Of a DNA stretch of 20,195 nt, positions 1-9,160 are shown piece by piece. Source of the DNA: a virus. The position numbers were made by a program, and so were the translations under genes. A model generated the notes under the pieces. The model made no database searches, was not told the origin of the DNA, and worked only from the letters and a program-made list of their open reading frames with translations. The stretch is from IMG/VR virus record IMGVR_UViG_3300027963_000410, positions 1 to 20,195 of that record; one strand, given 5' to 3'. Each line of letters begins with the position of its first letter. The first letter of the stretch is position 1.

Positions 1-38
1 ATTAGGCTTACATAAAATTACTTCTATGTGACATCTCT

Positions 39-69
39 AAAAAAATCCCCCACCCCGAAAGGCGGGGGG
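39..69 (-). terminator. Intrinsic terminator of the late operon
   Basis: On the minus strand a C-rich arm (64-69 plus GCC at 61-63) pairs with a G-rich arm (47-56). The stem has about eight pairs with one G-U and a loop of about six bases. It is followed by A and seven U residues (39-45). This is a classic rho-independent terminator. It lies about 50 bases past the last stop codon and points the same way as all genes here. The 38 bases beyond show no gene. Confidence 0.88.
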
Positions 70-105
70 TCAAATACCGTAGGCAACTGCGAAGCCACGG
101 CAACC

Positions 106-119
106 TGAGCAAGCGCTCA
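106..119 (-). other. Small hairpin directly after the last stop codon
   Basis: TGAGC and GCTCA pair around a four-base loop three bases past the TAA. It is only five base pairs, so it may be chance. It lies upstream of the strong terminator and could add transcript stability. Confidence 0.3.
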
Positions 120-121
120 AA

Positions 122-1681
122 TTAGGGAGAAATGCCAGTATATTCTTTCAATTTTTGGTTGTAAAACTCAGGGTCTTCGCGGTACGCCTGAATTGCGGAG
201 GCGCCAAGTGATACAGGAACCGTAACGAGCTGGTGAGGGCCGGGCACCATCGAGGCTACGCCGCTTAAAGCTCCCACGCCTTTAAGGCCCATCTTTAAAT
301 AGTCCCTTTGGTTCTCTGGCTTGTCATACTCGTGGGCTACTTCAGCAACATCTAAACCAGCGGAAAGTCCAGCTAAAGGTGCCAAGGCATACTTTCCAAC
401 AGTGGCCACTGGCCTCATCATGTTCTTGAACATGCCATTGACAGACTCAAGGCCAGACATTGCTTGAGACATAATTGATGGAGGCTTGGGTGCCGTGGAA
501 ATAGGTTGGCGAGGAGGTAGTTGCGACAAACCGCCCGGCTGGCCTAAAGGAAGGTCAGGGTTAGGTGCAACGGGGGCTTTCATAGAGAAAGATTCTCGAG
601 GACCTCTTCCTACGCCTTGATCTGTGGTCATAACACCACCATACCGTGGATTCTCAACGTAAGTTTCACCGGGAAACAGGCCTTTAATTTTGTTCAAACC
701 TTCAATCCGTGCCGCGTTTATGTTGTGAGAGCCGCCAACCTCTCTGGTGTTGTTCAACGCTCTTGCGGCCTCAATGTCAGGCAACCCAAGAGATTTTGCG
801 TAGTTATAAACCTGAGCTCCAGTCTGGCCTTTGGCCATTCGGCCAGCGTCAGCTGGACCAACGGGAGGCTGCAAATTAAAACCAGTTGATGGAGCGCCGG
901 GCTGGCGCATTATGCTTTGCCCCCCCGAAGCGGGAGCCCCGGGAGCCCCGGGAGTTGCGGGAGGAGTTACGCCAGCAGCACGCTGTGCAGCAATGCGGGC
1001 TGTCTCTTCTGCGCCAGCGCGTTTAACGGCGGCAGCAGTGTTTCTAGCGCCAAGTCCCTGCGCACCAGTAGACAACATTCCAGCGGCCGTGCCAATACCG
1101 CCAAAAAGAAACCGCTCCGCCGGGCTTGCCCCAGATTTATCTCCCGTTGGCGGGGGAGGCGGCGGGGCATCCGCCATGACCATATCGCCGTCGCGCTCTG
1201 CTGGCTTTTCAGCAGGCTGTGCCAACGGCTCAAAGGGCAACATCTTGGATTCAGGTATTGCAGAATAAAAGCTCGACAGGGTCTTCTCGTATTCTTGCGG
1301 TTTCACGCCAAAGTAAGAGCCTTTTTTGCCAGACGCCAAACCACGAGTGAATGCGCCAATGTCGTCTCCGGTGTTGACGGCCAGCGGGAAATTGCGCTTA
1401 ATCAAGTCTGCGTAAAACTCACCAAAGATTTCGGGGTCTTCAAATTTTTCGTACTTATCGACGGACCCAGTCTTGTTGTCTTTGGCTTCGTAGCCGTGGC
1501 CGCTGAAGTCTTTGACGCCGCCCAAGTTGTGATGCTTCTTGGCCATATCGGTCTGGCCCCAACGGCTCTCTAAACCCCACTGACTCAACAACACATTGGG
1601 GTCGACGTTGATCTCTTTGCTAACTTGTTGAGCAACGGGCCCGTAAGTGTCAATAAACTGTTCAACATTTTTGTTGGCCAT
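122..1681 (-). CDS. Virion-associated peptidoglycan hydrolase: GH73 glucosaminidase domain fused to structural domains
   Basis: 519 residues. Residues about 5-140 form a glucosaminidase domain (FlgJ / GH73 type). QWGLESRWG carries the likely catalytic Glu at E38, and HHNLGGVK is the family's N-L-x-G motif. It would hydrolyse peptidoglycan glycan strands to let DNA or ejection proteins cross the wall. A Pro run (173-178) and Pro/Ala/Gly linkers follow, then a helical region. A hydrophobic C-terminal part (about 422-500, with LAPLAGLSAGLDV and GVGALSGVASMVPG) could insert into membrane. The layout parallels ejection proteins that carry a lytic domain, such as T7 gp16, which uses an unrelated transglycosylase. 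AGGGGG overlaps the end of the gene before. This is the last gene before the terminator and is distinct from the endolysin. Confidence 0.83.
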   Translation of the reverse strand: MANKNVEQFIDTYGPVAQQVSKEINVDPNVLLSQWGLESRWGQTDMAKKHHNLGGVKDFSGHGYEAKDNKTGSVDKYEKFEDPEIFGEFYADLIKRNFPLAVNTGDDIGAFTRGLASGKKGSYFGVKPQEYEKTLSSFYSAIPESKMLPFEPLAQPAEKPAERDGDMVMADAPPPPPPTGDKSGASPAERFLFGGIGTAAGMLSTGAQGLGARNTAAAVKRAGAEETARIAAQRAAGVTPPATPGAPGAPASGGQSIMRQPGAPSTGFNLQPPVGPADAGRMAKGQTGAQVYNYAKSLGLPDIEAARALNNTREVGGSHNINAARIEGLNKIKGLFPGETYVENPRYGGVMTTDQGVGRGPRESFSMKAPVAPNPDLPLGQPGGLSQLPPRQPISTAPKPPSIMSQAMSGLESVNGMFKNMMRPVATVGKYALAPLAGLSAGLDVAEVAHEYDKPENQRDYLKMGLKGVGALSGVASMVPGPHQLVTVPVSLGASAIQAYREDPEFYNQKLKEYTGISP

Positions 1682-1682
1682 G

Positions 1683-3620
1683 TTATTCCCCCTTTACCTT
1701 GCGACGGTTTATTCCAGTCACTGGGTCTTTTATGTATCCGGGGCTTGGTGGGTTTGCATTAGTTGCGGGAGCTGCTGGCGGCTTGGTTGGCTCAACAAGC
1801 ATCTTTCCACCAAACGACAGGTCGGCCAAATCTGAGTTGTACTTATCACGCATTTCTGCGTAGCGGTCAGAGTCTAAAAACTCGCCAGCCGTCATTTTTG
1901 AATTTTTAAATTCTTTTGCAACGCGACGATCAAACTGTGCGCGACGGGTCATCAAATCTGCCTTCATACGAATTGTTTCTGGCGTGTCTTGTGCATTGAT
2001 ACCAGCACTTCCCATCAACTGTTGCTCGTAATTGGAAACTGAACCCTTCATGTACTTAGTCTGCGCCAATTGCATTTGGGCTACATACATCAAAAACGTG
2101 CGGTACTTGGCCTGATCTGCTGCGCTTAATCCAGCATTTCGCATGACATTTTCAATCTCAGGTACGCCCACACGGAAGTTAGTTGTCCCAACACCGCCTT
2201 GAATTAGCATTGCAATTCCTGAAGAAATTTTGTCGTTATTCAAAATACCAGACATTTTTGAGGCATTGGGATCAGCGGCAAATTTTCTAAATTGATTAGC
2301 CAAGGTAATTGTGTCGTCTGCATCTTTACCGCGCTGAATAAAGTCTTTTTTGGTTGCAAATTCCTCTTCAAGTTCAGTCGATTGCGTTTTTTCTGCTTTT
2401 TGTTTTTCAAGCTCAAGTTCTTGTTTTGACTTTATGCGTGATGGTTCGCCAGCTTTACCCTCTGCTTTTTGAGGGCCCTCCACAACTCGCTTGGCCAAGT
2501 CGTAATAGGCTGGATCATTGTTTGCAGCCAACATGCTAAGTCTGGCCGCGGTACGAGCGTCAACTGAATAGGTGCCGGGATAACCGTACAACTGCACTTC
2601 TTCTGTTTTTCCAGTTGGGTACTGATAAAACTTACCAGTCGACAAGTCAAGCACGCCACCTTCTTTGTCTCGATAGCGCTTTTGCTCAATCTCCTGACCT
2701 TCTTTGATGAGGTCGCCGGGGGACTTTGACTTATCAAATCGGTTCAGCCTAACGTAATCACGGGCCGACATAAAGTTAGGGTTGGGTGGAGCAACTTGAA
2801 TGCCATCCACACCCTCAAAACCGGGCGGCTTGTCCCTAGTTGGCAAAGGCCCTTGAGTTACGACCTGCGGCGCAATTGTTTTTACTTCAGGCGCTGCTGC
2901 AGGGGCAGACGGCCTAGGCATGTTTTTAAGTCGATCTTCCCAAAAATTTTTCTCATTTATAAATTGTTCTTCTGAACCTCTACCACTTTCCATCCATTTT
3001 TTCTTTTGTTCTGGGTTGTTATAAGCGGCAACAATTCGACTCAAGTTGTCGTATTCTTCTTGCTTGCCTTGATCCGCTTTAGACGGAGCAGGCAATCCAC
3101 CGCCAGCAGGTGCGGCGAGCGCTCCTTGCGACAACGGTCCAGCGGAAGGTGCAACAGATGCTGCAGGTGCTGCGGGTGCGGGGGCGGCCTTAGGACCCGC
3201 TAAGGCGCCCGACAAAGGTCCAGCCACTGGGGCTGTTTTGGGGCCCGCTACAGGGCCTGTGGGGTTTAAATAATTAGACAGCTCTGTGTCGCGTGACTTT
3301 AAGCGCTGCAGCTCAAGGCCCTGACCAGCCACCGCAACCCTCTGCTGCGCAATTTCTTGTTCTCGTTTACTTTCAGCCTCTTGGGCCGCACCTACATTCT
3401 TTGCAACATTACCCAATGACTCGCCAAAGCTTCCCGTCTGGCCCGGCGTCAGGAACCCCTGCGCCATAGCCAGAAGCGTGGGATCGAACAGCCTGTTCTT
3501 GCGAGTGTCAAGAGACTCGTTAAGAAGCGTCAGCGCCTCTTGATAGCGCCTGTTCGCCTCTATCGCCTCGGGGTCGTCTCCCGGCAAGTAACTTGCTGAT
3601 GGTGTTTTTGGTTCGGCCAT
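1683..3620 (-). CDS. Large Pro/Ala-rich virion protein, probable ejection protein (645 aa)
   Basis: A TTG at 3644 gives a longer frame, but the ATG at 3620 lies one base after the previous stop and follows GGGGG, so it is preferred. Residues 1-100 are helical and include NRLFDPTLLAMAQGFLTPGQTGSFGESLGN, a pattern found in phage virion proteins. Residues about 110-180 are an Ala/Pro/Gly linker with repeated AGP. A charged middle part includes GGVLDLSTGKFYQYP. Residues about 400-600 are helical and contain NVMRNAGLSAADQAKYRTFLMYVAQ. The end is a Pro-rich linker and NRRKVKGE. No enzyme motif is seen. It sits between two other internal-protein candidates and is followed after one base by the GH73 gene. 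Confidence 0.7.
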   Translation of the reverse strand: MAEPKTPSASYLPGDDPEAIEANRRYQEALTLLNESLDTRKNRLFDPTLLAMAQGFLTPGQTGSFGESLGNVAKNVGAAQEAESKREQEIAQQRVAVAGQGLELQRLKSRDTELSNYLNPTGPVAGPKTAPVAGPLSGALAGPKAAPAPAAPAASVAPSAGPLSQGALAAPAGGGLPAPSKADQGKQEEYDNLSRIVAAYNNPEQKKKWMESGRGSEEQFINEKNFWEDRLKNMPRPSAPAAAPEVKTIAPQVVTQGPLPTRDKPPGFEGVDGIQVAPPNPNFMSARDYVRLNRFDKSKSPGDLIKEGQEIEQKRYRDKEGGVLDLSTGKFYQYPTGKTEEVQLYGYPGTYSVDARTAARLSMLAANNDPAYYDLAKRVVEGPQKAEGKAGEPSRIKSKQELELEKQKAEKTQSTELEEEFATKKDFIQRGKDADDTITLANQFRKFAADPNASKMSGILNNDKISSGIAMLIQGGVGTTNFRVGVPEIENVMRNAGLSAADQAKYRTFLMYVAQMQLAQTKYMKGSVSNYEQQLMGSAGINAQDTPETIRMKADLMTRRAQFDRRVAKEFKNSKMTAGEFLDSDRYAEMRDKYNSDLADLSFGGKMLVEPTKPPAAPATNANPPSPGYIKDPVTGINRRKVKGE

Positions 3621-3621
3621 T

Positions 3622-4653
3622 TTATGACCCCCAATCTGTTGCAACTATGTTTCCGTTTCGATCGTAGTATTGGTTGGTTGCCGTATCAAAGAAAAGTTGC
3701 GTCCCTGCTGCGTTGCCGCCAACAAATTCATTTGGGTCTACTTGGATGTTGCCTACACTAGAAGCGGCGCCTTTAAGATATGAGGCGAGGTCTTTGCCCA
3801 AACCCGCAATAGTTTCAATGCCTTTGCCGCCAGCAACACTACCAACAGCAGACATAGTCCCCAAAATATTTGCCAAATCTGACGCTTGATACGAACCAGC
3901 TTTTGGACCCACAAATGTCTGTGTTTGGTTCTGAGGCATAGTGTACCCGCGCATGAGGCCAGAGGCGGTTGTAGCAGTCTTAAGAGGTTGATCCAACAAG
4001 CTCTGCTCGTAAGCTTGACGCTCTGCGCCAGCTTTGGTCAATGCGCCGACTCCAGTCAAACCTGACTCAAGCTCTTGCTGCGCAAGCTTGCCCTGCGTAC
4101 CAGCGGTTAAGTTCTGCAGTTGAGCCTCGTCTAAGGCGCCTTTTAGAGCCTCACTGTAGCCTTTTGAAAGAGCGCCGTACTGCTGACCAGTCAAACCAGC
4201 CTGAACGTCAGCCATGGACTGCCCAAGGGCGTTTGCGTAGCGTTGGCCACCAAGGCCGCCAGTACCTACAAAACCAGCCTTCATGCTTGGGAGTAGGTTC
4301 CTTTGCACGTTCTGTTGAGACAGTCGCTCCATCTCATCCACTACGTTGCTGGTGTAAGGATTCATTAAGGCTTGAATGCGCTCAGGGGTAATGCCCTGCG
4401 CGGCCTGAGCAGCGGTGCTCTGTGCGGCTTGCAGCTGTGGCTGATAGGAAGTTGTTGCGGCGGGCAGGTTAGAGTAGCCCATGGTCTGTAGTGGGTCATA
4501 TCCCGCAACGCTTTGTTGTGGAGTTTTACCCATGGCAGTCTGGCCAGCCTGAGACAGACCAGACAGGTAATTGGTGTAGTACGACGGCGCGTTGTCTTGC
4601 GTGGTCGTCGTCTGTTTAATATCTGGTAACGGTGCGCCTTGGGTGAATGCCAT
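3622..4653 (-). CDS. Probable internal/ejection virion protein (343 aa)
   Basis: A Gln/Ala/Gly-rich protein. The central segment is most telling: ALMNPYTSNVVDEMERL, then QRNLLPSMKAGFVGTGGLGG, then GQSMADVQAGLTGQQY. This NPYT...V and Gly-rich loop pattern is common to uncharacterised virion proteins of tailed phages. Residues from about 80 to 220 are helical. The C terminus ends in TNQYYDRNGNIVATDWGS, a YD-repeat-like beta segment. TAGGAG overlaps the stop of the giant gene, and the ATG follows that stop by two bases. An ejection or internal core role is inferred from the neighbours; there is no catalytic motif. Confidence 0.72.
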   Translation of the reverse strand: MAFTQGAPLPDIKQTTTTQDNAPSYYTNYLSGLSQAGQTAMGKTPQQSVAGYDPLQTMGYSNLPAATTSYQPQLQAAQSTAAQAAQGITPERIQALMNPYTSNVVDEMERLSQQNVQRNLLPSMKAGFVGTGGLGGQRYANALGQSMADVQAGLTGQQYGALSKGYSEALKGALDEAQLQNLTAGTQGKLAQQELESGLTGVGALTKAGAERQAYEQSLLDQPLKTATTASGLMRGYTMPQNQTQTFVGPKAGSYQASDLANILGTMSAVGSVAGGKGIETIAGLGKDLASYLKGAASSVGNIQVDPNEFVGGNAAGTQLFFDTATNQYYDRNGNIVATDWGS

Positions 4654-4655
4654 GG

Positions 4656-7600
4656 TTATCTCCTAGCCTTGCTTTTTTTCAGGTAATCCAACGGCGACTT
4701 TTTTGCCGGAGGAGGAAGGTCCTTCGGCTTGGCCGATCTATGATATGCCCTGATGGAATGCATCATTTCGTATAGTTTATCGCTTCCTGCCTTAGTTGAG
4801 CCGTTTCCGAGAGCCGCAACCACGTCAGCAGGGAAAACAAACTCACCATCGGCAAGCATGGCGGGTATGTCGTCAGACTGACCATCGCCGGGTCCCGTCA
4901 CCGCGTCACCTTTTCTGAAGTCTAAGCGAGCCTTGCCAGAGTGGTTGATTACATTCAACCCACCCCCAGCGTATTTGCCGTATCGCGTACTGCCGCCGCC
5001 AGCCATCATGGGAACGGCAAGGCCGCCCTCTTTAGAGTATAGCAAATCACCACCAGAAGAGCCACCTAAAAGGTCGTTCATTTCTGGCTGCTGGCCATAA
5101 GCAAAATAATCAGAACCTTGCTGTGAAGGTGTTAGCGCATCTTGCATAGGTGCTCCCTGTTGATTTTGTTGCTGAGGTTGTTGAGGCTTGGGCACATAGG
5201 TGTTCTCTTTCACCATTTTTAGGTATTGATCAAGAGGTCCTTCAAATTTTGCCTCACCCGATGTTTTAAGTCCAATGTCTTTAGTTCCGGGTATAGATTC
5301 ATCCATAGCACCAGCAGCAAGCGCTGGGGTGACCATGGCGGCAGCATTTGCAAGGTTTTGTGAAATTCCTTGTTGTGCTTTGGTTGCTCGAGCCGCTTTG
5401 GCGGCCGCTTCTGCTTTTGCTTTTTCTGCCGCCTGCTGCGCTTGAAGTTGGGTAAGGTTAGTCTGCAACCCAGCCACACCCGTGCCAATTTCTTTAATAG
5501 CTGTGTTTGTGGCGGTCTGGTAGTCCTGACCTTGCTTCATCAACTCATCAACACGATTATTAAATTGAGTTTGCATATCAACGATGTTGGTTTTTACATC
5601 AGTGATTTGCTGTGTTGTGGTTTGTGAAACATTGTTAATTGCGGTAGCAAGGTCAACACCTTGTTTAGCTTGAGAAGCCACCAACTCTTTTTGGGCCGCA
5701 GTCAAAGCATCAAATTTGGCTTGAGTGCTTGTTTCTAACCCAGTAATTTGCTGCTGGGTTTGTTGTTGACCAGCCGTGATTTGACCTTGCACGCCTGAAA
5801 TGGCTGTGTTCAGTGCATCCGTTTGAGACGCGCCTTGAGCTACAAGCTGGTTGTAAAGGGATTGTTGACCTTGCGACAGTTGATTGTACTGTTGAGCTTG
5901 TGTTTGACTTAATCCATTAATTTGTTGTTGGGTTGCAGCTTGCGAATTTGTGATTGCGGTTTGAAGATTTTCACCCTGCTGGATGCGAGCGTTAACCTCC
6001 GCCTTTTGAGCGGCCGTTAGCGCAGCATATTGAGCCTGAACATCGGCAAGGTTGGTTTGCGTCCCAGTTTCTGTTGTGCTCGTCGTTCCTGTTGTGCCTG
6101 TTGTTCCTGTTGTTGCACCAGCAGCACCAGTGCTTTGTGTTGCACCAGCAGTGTCAGTAGCGTTAGTTGTTGCCGTTCCAGTATTGGCGGCGGTTTGTGT
6201 TGCGCCAGAAGTGTCAGTATTGCCAACAACATTAGTAGCACCAGTAGTATTTGCGGCGCCAGTAGTGTTAGTGGCGCCAGCAGTGTCGGTAGCACTAGTA
6301 GTACCAACAGTGTTAGTAGCACCGACATTATCAATGGCTCCAGTAGTGCTAGTGGTCCCAGTAGTACCAGTAATACCAGTAATACCAGTAATACCAGTGG
6401 TATCAGTAGTACCAGTAATACCAGTTGTATCGGTGATTCCTGTTGTTCCTGTTGTATCAGTGGCTCCTGTAGTTCCAGCAGTGTCAGTAGTACCAGTATT
6501 TTCAGTTATATCAGCGGCTCCTGTAGTATCGGCTGCTGTCGTATCTCCACCTGTAACGTCTACATTTACAACATCTCTATTATCTACATCTACAGGAGTA
6601 AGAGGTGTTAAATCTTTTGCCGCATTTTCTTGCCTTATTCTCTCCGCCTCAGATATTGGTGCTTGATAATCTTTCCCTGTAACTTTTTTGTATTCAGCTT
6701 GCAAGTTGGAGTCGTTTGGAGTTTGTAATAACGCCTCCTCCAACGCCTTTGAATAATTAGCGTCCATTGCAACACCAGCAAAACCATAAGTATTGGTGTA
6801 CTCGTTAAAAGCTCGAGCTAAGTTTGGATTCTTGGCAAGTGCAATTTGAAACTTTGGATCGTTAGCAGCAAATGCGGAGCCAAGTCTACTTGTGCCTGTA
6901 GAAGCATCGGTTGAAGTTGCGGGCAATGCCTGTGCGGTAGAAGACTGTGCAAAAACATCTTGCATGGCTGCATTTAAAGCAGTCCGCTCGTCTGATGTCA
7001 AGTTGGACTGATTTAGCTCGTTCATTAAAGATGATCTTGCATCTTGAGATTTAGCAAATGCAGTATTAAAAATTGAATTTTCGTCAAAGCTAACTTGTTT
7101 TCCGCCAGCGTCTTTAAAGTCAATTTTGTTTTGATCTACGCCAGCAGCGTTAGTAAACGCTTGTTGGCCGTCTTGCATAAACTTACCATCTTTGGTCAAC
7201 GTCATGCCGTTGTTCAATACCCAATTTCCATCAGCGTCAGTCTCTGTAGCCTTGATTGCGCCGCTGTTTAAGGCGTCAATCGTGGCGTTGCGAGTTGCCA
7301 CCTCAGCCAATGCTTTGGTGTAGTTCTCATTAGCAGTGTCTGCCGCTGCTTTTGTTTTAGACCAAGCCGCGTACTTGGTTTCGTACTCTTTAGAGGCCGC
7401 CATTGCCTTTGCAGCTAGGTTAGTTCCGTCTGCATTTGGCGCCTCAATGTCGCTTTTAATTGCTTGTAACTCTGCAACTTTTTGAGGTAATAATTTGTTT
7501 TCTGACTCAATATAGTCAATTAAAGGTTTATTATTTTCATATAGTTTTTGAGCAGCCAAGCTATTATCTTTAATTCTTTTTTCTTCGTCGTCTAATACAA

Positions 7601-8681
7601 CCACGTGGTCTTTAATGCCGTTTATAAGCATTTGCATGTATTCGTTTTTGCCCCAAAAAGGCACTGGAGCATAGCGATTATAATAGTCCACCCATACATC
7701 ATAAGATGCTTTCCAAGTATCATATTTTTCCTTGGCTGTATTTATTACAGAACCTAATTGATCATATTGAGTTTTAAACGGGGTATATTTTTCTGTAATT
7801 GCTTTTTGTAAATCAGAGTCTCTTTGAATAATAGACTGACGCAAGTTTTCCGCCTCAACCGCCTTGCTATCAAGCTCTGCTTTGTAAGTAGTAAATTTAT
7901 CCTGAGCTTTTTGAGCGGCCTCTGTATCCGTTGTTAGGTTTACATAAGCGTCTTTGGCCATGCGAGACACTTCAGAGCCAGCCATGTTGACGCCAGCGTA
8001 TGCAATATAGTTACCTACGGTTTGAGCTGGGTCGCCCTTTCCAGACACCAGCGTGTTAAGTGCTGTGCTGGCTGCGCCTTTCATAACATTTAAGGCTGTT
8101 GGACTAAATCCCCAATTGGGGTCTTTGTTGACGGAGTTGAAGTAGCTGTCTGTAGAAGAGTAAATAAGGCCAGAAGTAAATCCAGAAGACACTCCCTGAG
8201 CAACACTCCTGCCTGTTAAGGCGGCGTTGATACCACCGATTACGGAGGAATTCAATGCGGCGGATGAGGCCTTTGCAACCATCACAGCCTGATCGGGTGA
8301 TAGGTTGAAGTTTTCCATAGCCCAGTCTGTTATGTCACCAGAGGGCATATTTACGGCATAGTTTTTAATGTCTGCGCCAAGTTGTGTGCTGCTCATAAGC
8401 TCTGATGATGCATAGGACAGGGCGGCACTCTTAGCCATATCGCCTATGTTTCCACCTTGAACTCCTGCAATAACTGCGGCTGTTACGTAAGGAGGAACAC
8501 CAAAACTAGCCCCAACCACCTGAGCCACAACAGGAAGTGGATTTTTTAAGATGGCCTGCACAGTATTAAAGGTCGTATTTACAGTATTAACGGCCGCGTT
8601 GAAAGTATTCGTTATAAGATCAGAAGCGCTCCCAAGAGGGTTTCCTATATCAATACCAGTAGTTTGTTTAACCCATCCCAT
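4656..8681 (-). CDS. Giant low-complexity virion protein with helical repeats (1341 aa)
   Basis: Probably an internal or ejected virion protein. Residues 1-245 are Ala/Gly/Ser-rich with a hydrophobic stretch near 48-75. Residues 250-475 form long charged helices (coiled coil). Residues about 705-875 are a Thr-Gly-x low-complexity tract. Residues about 880-1085 contain four imperfect repeats of 40-60 residues with the pattern ALTAAQK...QQG..L.TAI...TQQQI. A Lys/Ala helix and a Gln/Pro-rich linker follow. Residues 1258-1312 ([20 protein letters not shown] and a following LYEMMHSIR) match a C-terminal domain shared by many phage virion proteins. The tail is basic. AGGGG lies six bases before the ATG. 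Placement with three other large Ala/Gln-rich genes supports a DNA-ejection role. A tape-measure-like role is possible, but no other long-tail genes are seen. Confidence 0.75.
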   Translation of the reverse strand: MGWVKQTTGIDIGNPLGSASDLITNTFNAAVNTVNTTFNTVQAILKNPLPVVAQVVGASFGVPPYVTAAVIAGVQGGNIGDMAKSAALSYASSELMSSTQLGADIKNYAVNMPSGDITDWAMENFNLSPDQAVMVAKASSAALNSSVIGGINAALTGRSVAQGVSSGFTSGLIYSSTDSYFNSVNKDPNWGFSPTALNVMKGAASTALNTLVSGKGDPAQTVGNYIAYAGVNMAGSEVSRMAKDAYVNLTTDTEAAQKAQDKFTTYKAELDSKAVEAENLRQSIIQRDSDLQKAITEKYTPFKTQYDQLGSVINTAKEKYDTWKASYDVWVDYYNRYAPVPFWGKNEYMQMLINGIKDHVVVLDDEEKRIKDNSLAAQKLYENNKPLIDYIESENKLLPQKVAELQAIKSDIEAPNADGTNLAAKAMAASKEYETKYAAWSKTKAAADTANENYTKALAEVATRNATIDALNSGAIKATETDADGNWVLNNGMTLTKDGKFMQDGQQAFTNAAGVDQNKIDFKDAGGKQVSFDENSIFNTAFAKSQDARSSLMNELNQSNLTSDERTALNAAMQDVFAQSSTAQALPATSTDASTGTSRLGSAFAANDPKFQIALAKNPNLARAFNEYTNTYGFAGVAMDANYSKALEEALLQTPNDSNLQAEYKKVTGKDYQAPISEAERIRQENAAKDLTPLTPVDVDNRDVVNVDVTGGDTTAADTTGAADITENTGTTDTAGTTGATDTTGTTGITDTTGITGTTDTTGITGITGITGTTGTTSTTGAIDNVGATNTVGTTSATDTAGATNTTGAANTTGATNVVGNTDTSGATQTAANTGTATTNATDTAGATQSTGAAGATTGTTGTTGTTSTTETGTQTNLADVQAQYAALTAAQKAEVNARIQQGENLQTAITNSQAATQQQINGLSQTQAQQYNQLSQGQQSLYNQLVAQGASQTDALNTAISGVQGQITAGQQQTQQQITGLETSTQAKFDALTAAQKELVASQAKQGVDLATAINNVSQTTTQQITDVKTNIVDMQTQFNNRVDELMKQGQDYQTATNTAIKEIGTGVAGLQTNLTQLQAQQAAEKAKAEAAAKAARATKAQQGISQNLANAAAMVTPALAAGAMDESIPGTKDIGLKTSGEAKFEGPLDQYLKMVKENTYVPKPQQPQQQNQQGAPMQDALTPSQQGSDYFAYGQQPEMNDLLGGSSGGDLLYSKEGGLAVPMMAGGGSTRYGKYAGGGLNVINHSGKARLDFRKGDAVTGPGDGQSDDIPAMLADGEFVFPADVVAALGNGSTKAGSDKLYEMMHSIRAYHRSAKPKDLPPPAKKSPLDYLKKSKARR
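6066..6560 (-). repeat. Thr-Gly coding minisatellite
   Basis: About 165 codons encode almost only Thr, Gly, Ala, Asp, Asn, Ile and Val in a TGx/TTx rhythm. The nine-base unit ACCAGTAAT (plus strand) is perfectly repeated three times at 6366-6392 and continues degenerately. Unit sizes are multiples of three, so slippage would keep the frame. Codons for Thr and Gly vary across the tract, so purifying selection on the protein pattern is as likely as recent slippage. Confidence 0.8.
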
Positions 8682-9160
8682 TATTCACCCCTTGGTTCAC
8701 CAGTGGTGAACGTAAACATTTTAGAGGTTGAATCATAATTAGATTCTGCACCTTCAAACTTACCTTTTTTAAGAGCAAGCTTTAATGCTTTTAAAGCCTC
8801 GGTTGTTGTGTGCGCAAAAAGTTTATCAAAGCCCATTTTTCTTGCTGATTGAATAAACTCAATAATGTTGTTGACGTAGTTTTCTCCAGTATCGCCGTTA
8901 TAACCACGAATAAACCCTGTTCTTTCTGGAAGAGCGGCAATTGTGAATAAGGTGTTCCCAGCCCTTACTCTAAGAAGTTTTGGGTCACTGTACTCTTTAA
9001 GCATAATGGTGTACGACAAGCGCTCAGGCGTGATATTTGCTTTTTTAGCCGCAGCCTTGCACATCTCTAGACCTTGCTTGTACTCATGCGCAGCCACCAA
9101 AAATATGTCATTAGGCTGAAGCATGTGCTTTTTAGAGCTGACTGGATGAATGCCTATCAT
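8681..9160 (-). CDS. Unknown phage protein, alpha/beta (159 aa)
   Basis: I do not recognise it firmly. It starts [20 protein letters not shown] and has a helix [17 protein letters not shown] probable beta core follows ([17 protein letters not shown]), then the helical half [28 protein letters not shown] and a short C-terminal beta hairpin. The order beta-helix-beta recalls GNAT-like folds, but no acetyl-CoA loop is visible, so this is only a hint. TTGGAG eight bases upstream supports the ATG at 9160. It overlaps the ferritin-like gene (ATGA) and the giant gene (TAATG), so it is made with both. Confidence 0.65.
   Translation of the reverse strand: MIGIHPVSSKKHMLQPNDIFLVAAHEYKQGLEMCKAAAKKANITPERLSYTIMLKEYSDPKLLRVRAGNTLFTIAALPERTGFIRGYNGDTGENYVNNIIEFIQSARKMGFDKLFAHTTTEALKALKLALKKGKFEGAESNYDSTSKMFTFTTGEPRGE

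Noticed and set aside
831-1573. Plus-strand open frames opposite the GH73 gene
   Set aside because: They lie wholly inside a well-supported gene on the other strand and show no recognisable domain.
3621-3644. TTG start for the 645-aa gene
   Set aside because: The ATG at 3620 directly follows the upstream stop and has a G-rich site ahead of it.
6030-6666. Plus-strand open frames opposite the Thr-Gly tract, encoding Val/Pro- or Ser/Cys-rich repeats
   Set aside because: They are mirror images of the low-complexity minus-strand gene; composition is unnatural and no ribosome-binding site or neighbour supports them.
4656-8681. Tape measure protein of a long-tailed phage
   Set aside because: The length would fit, but the adaptor and nozzle genes point to a short tail and no tail tube, sheath or tail-chaperone genes are seen.
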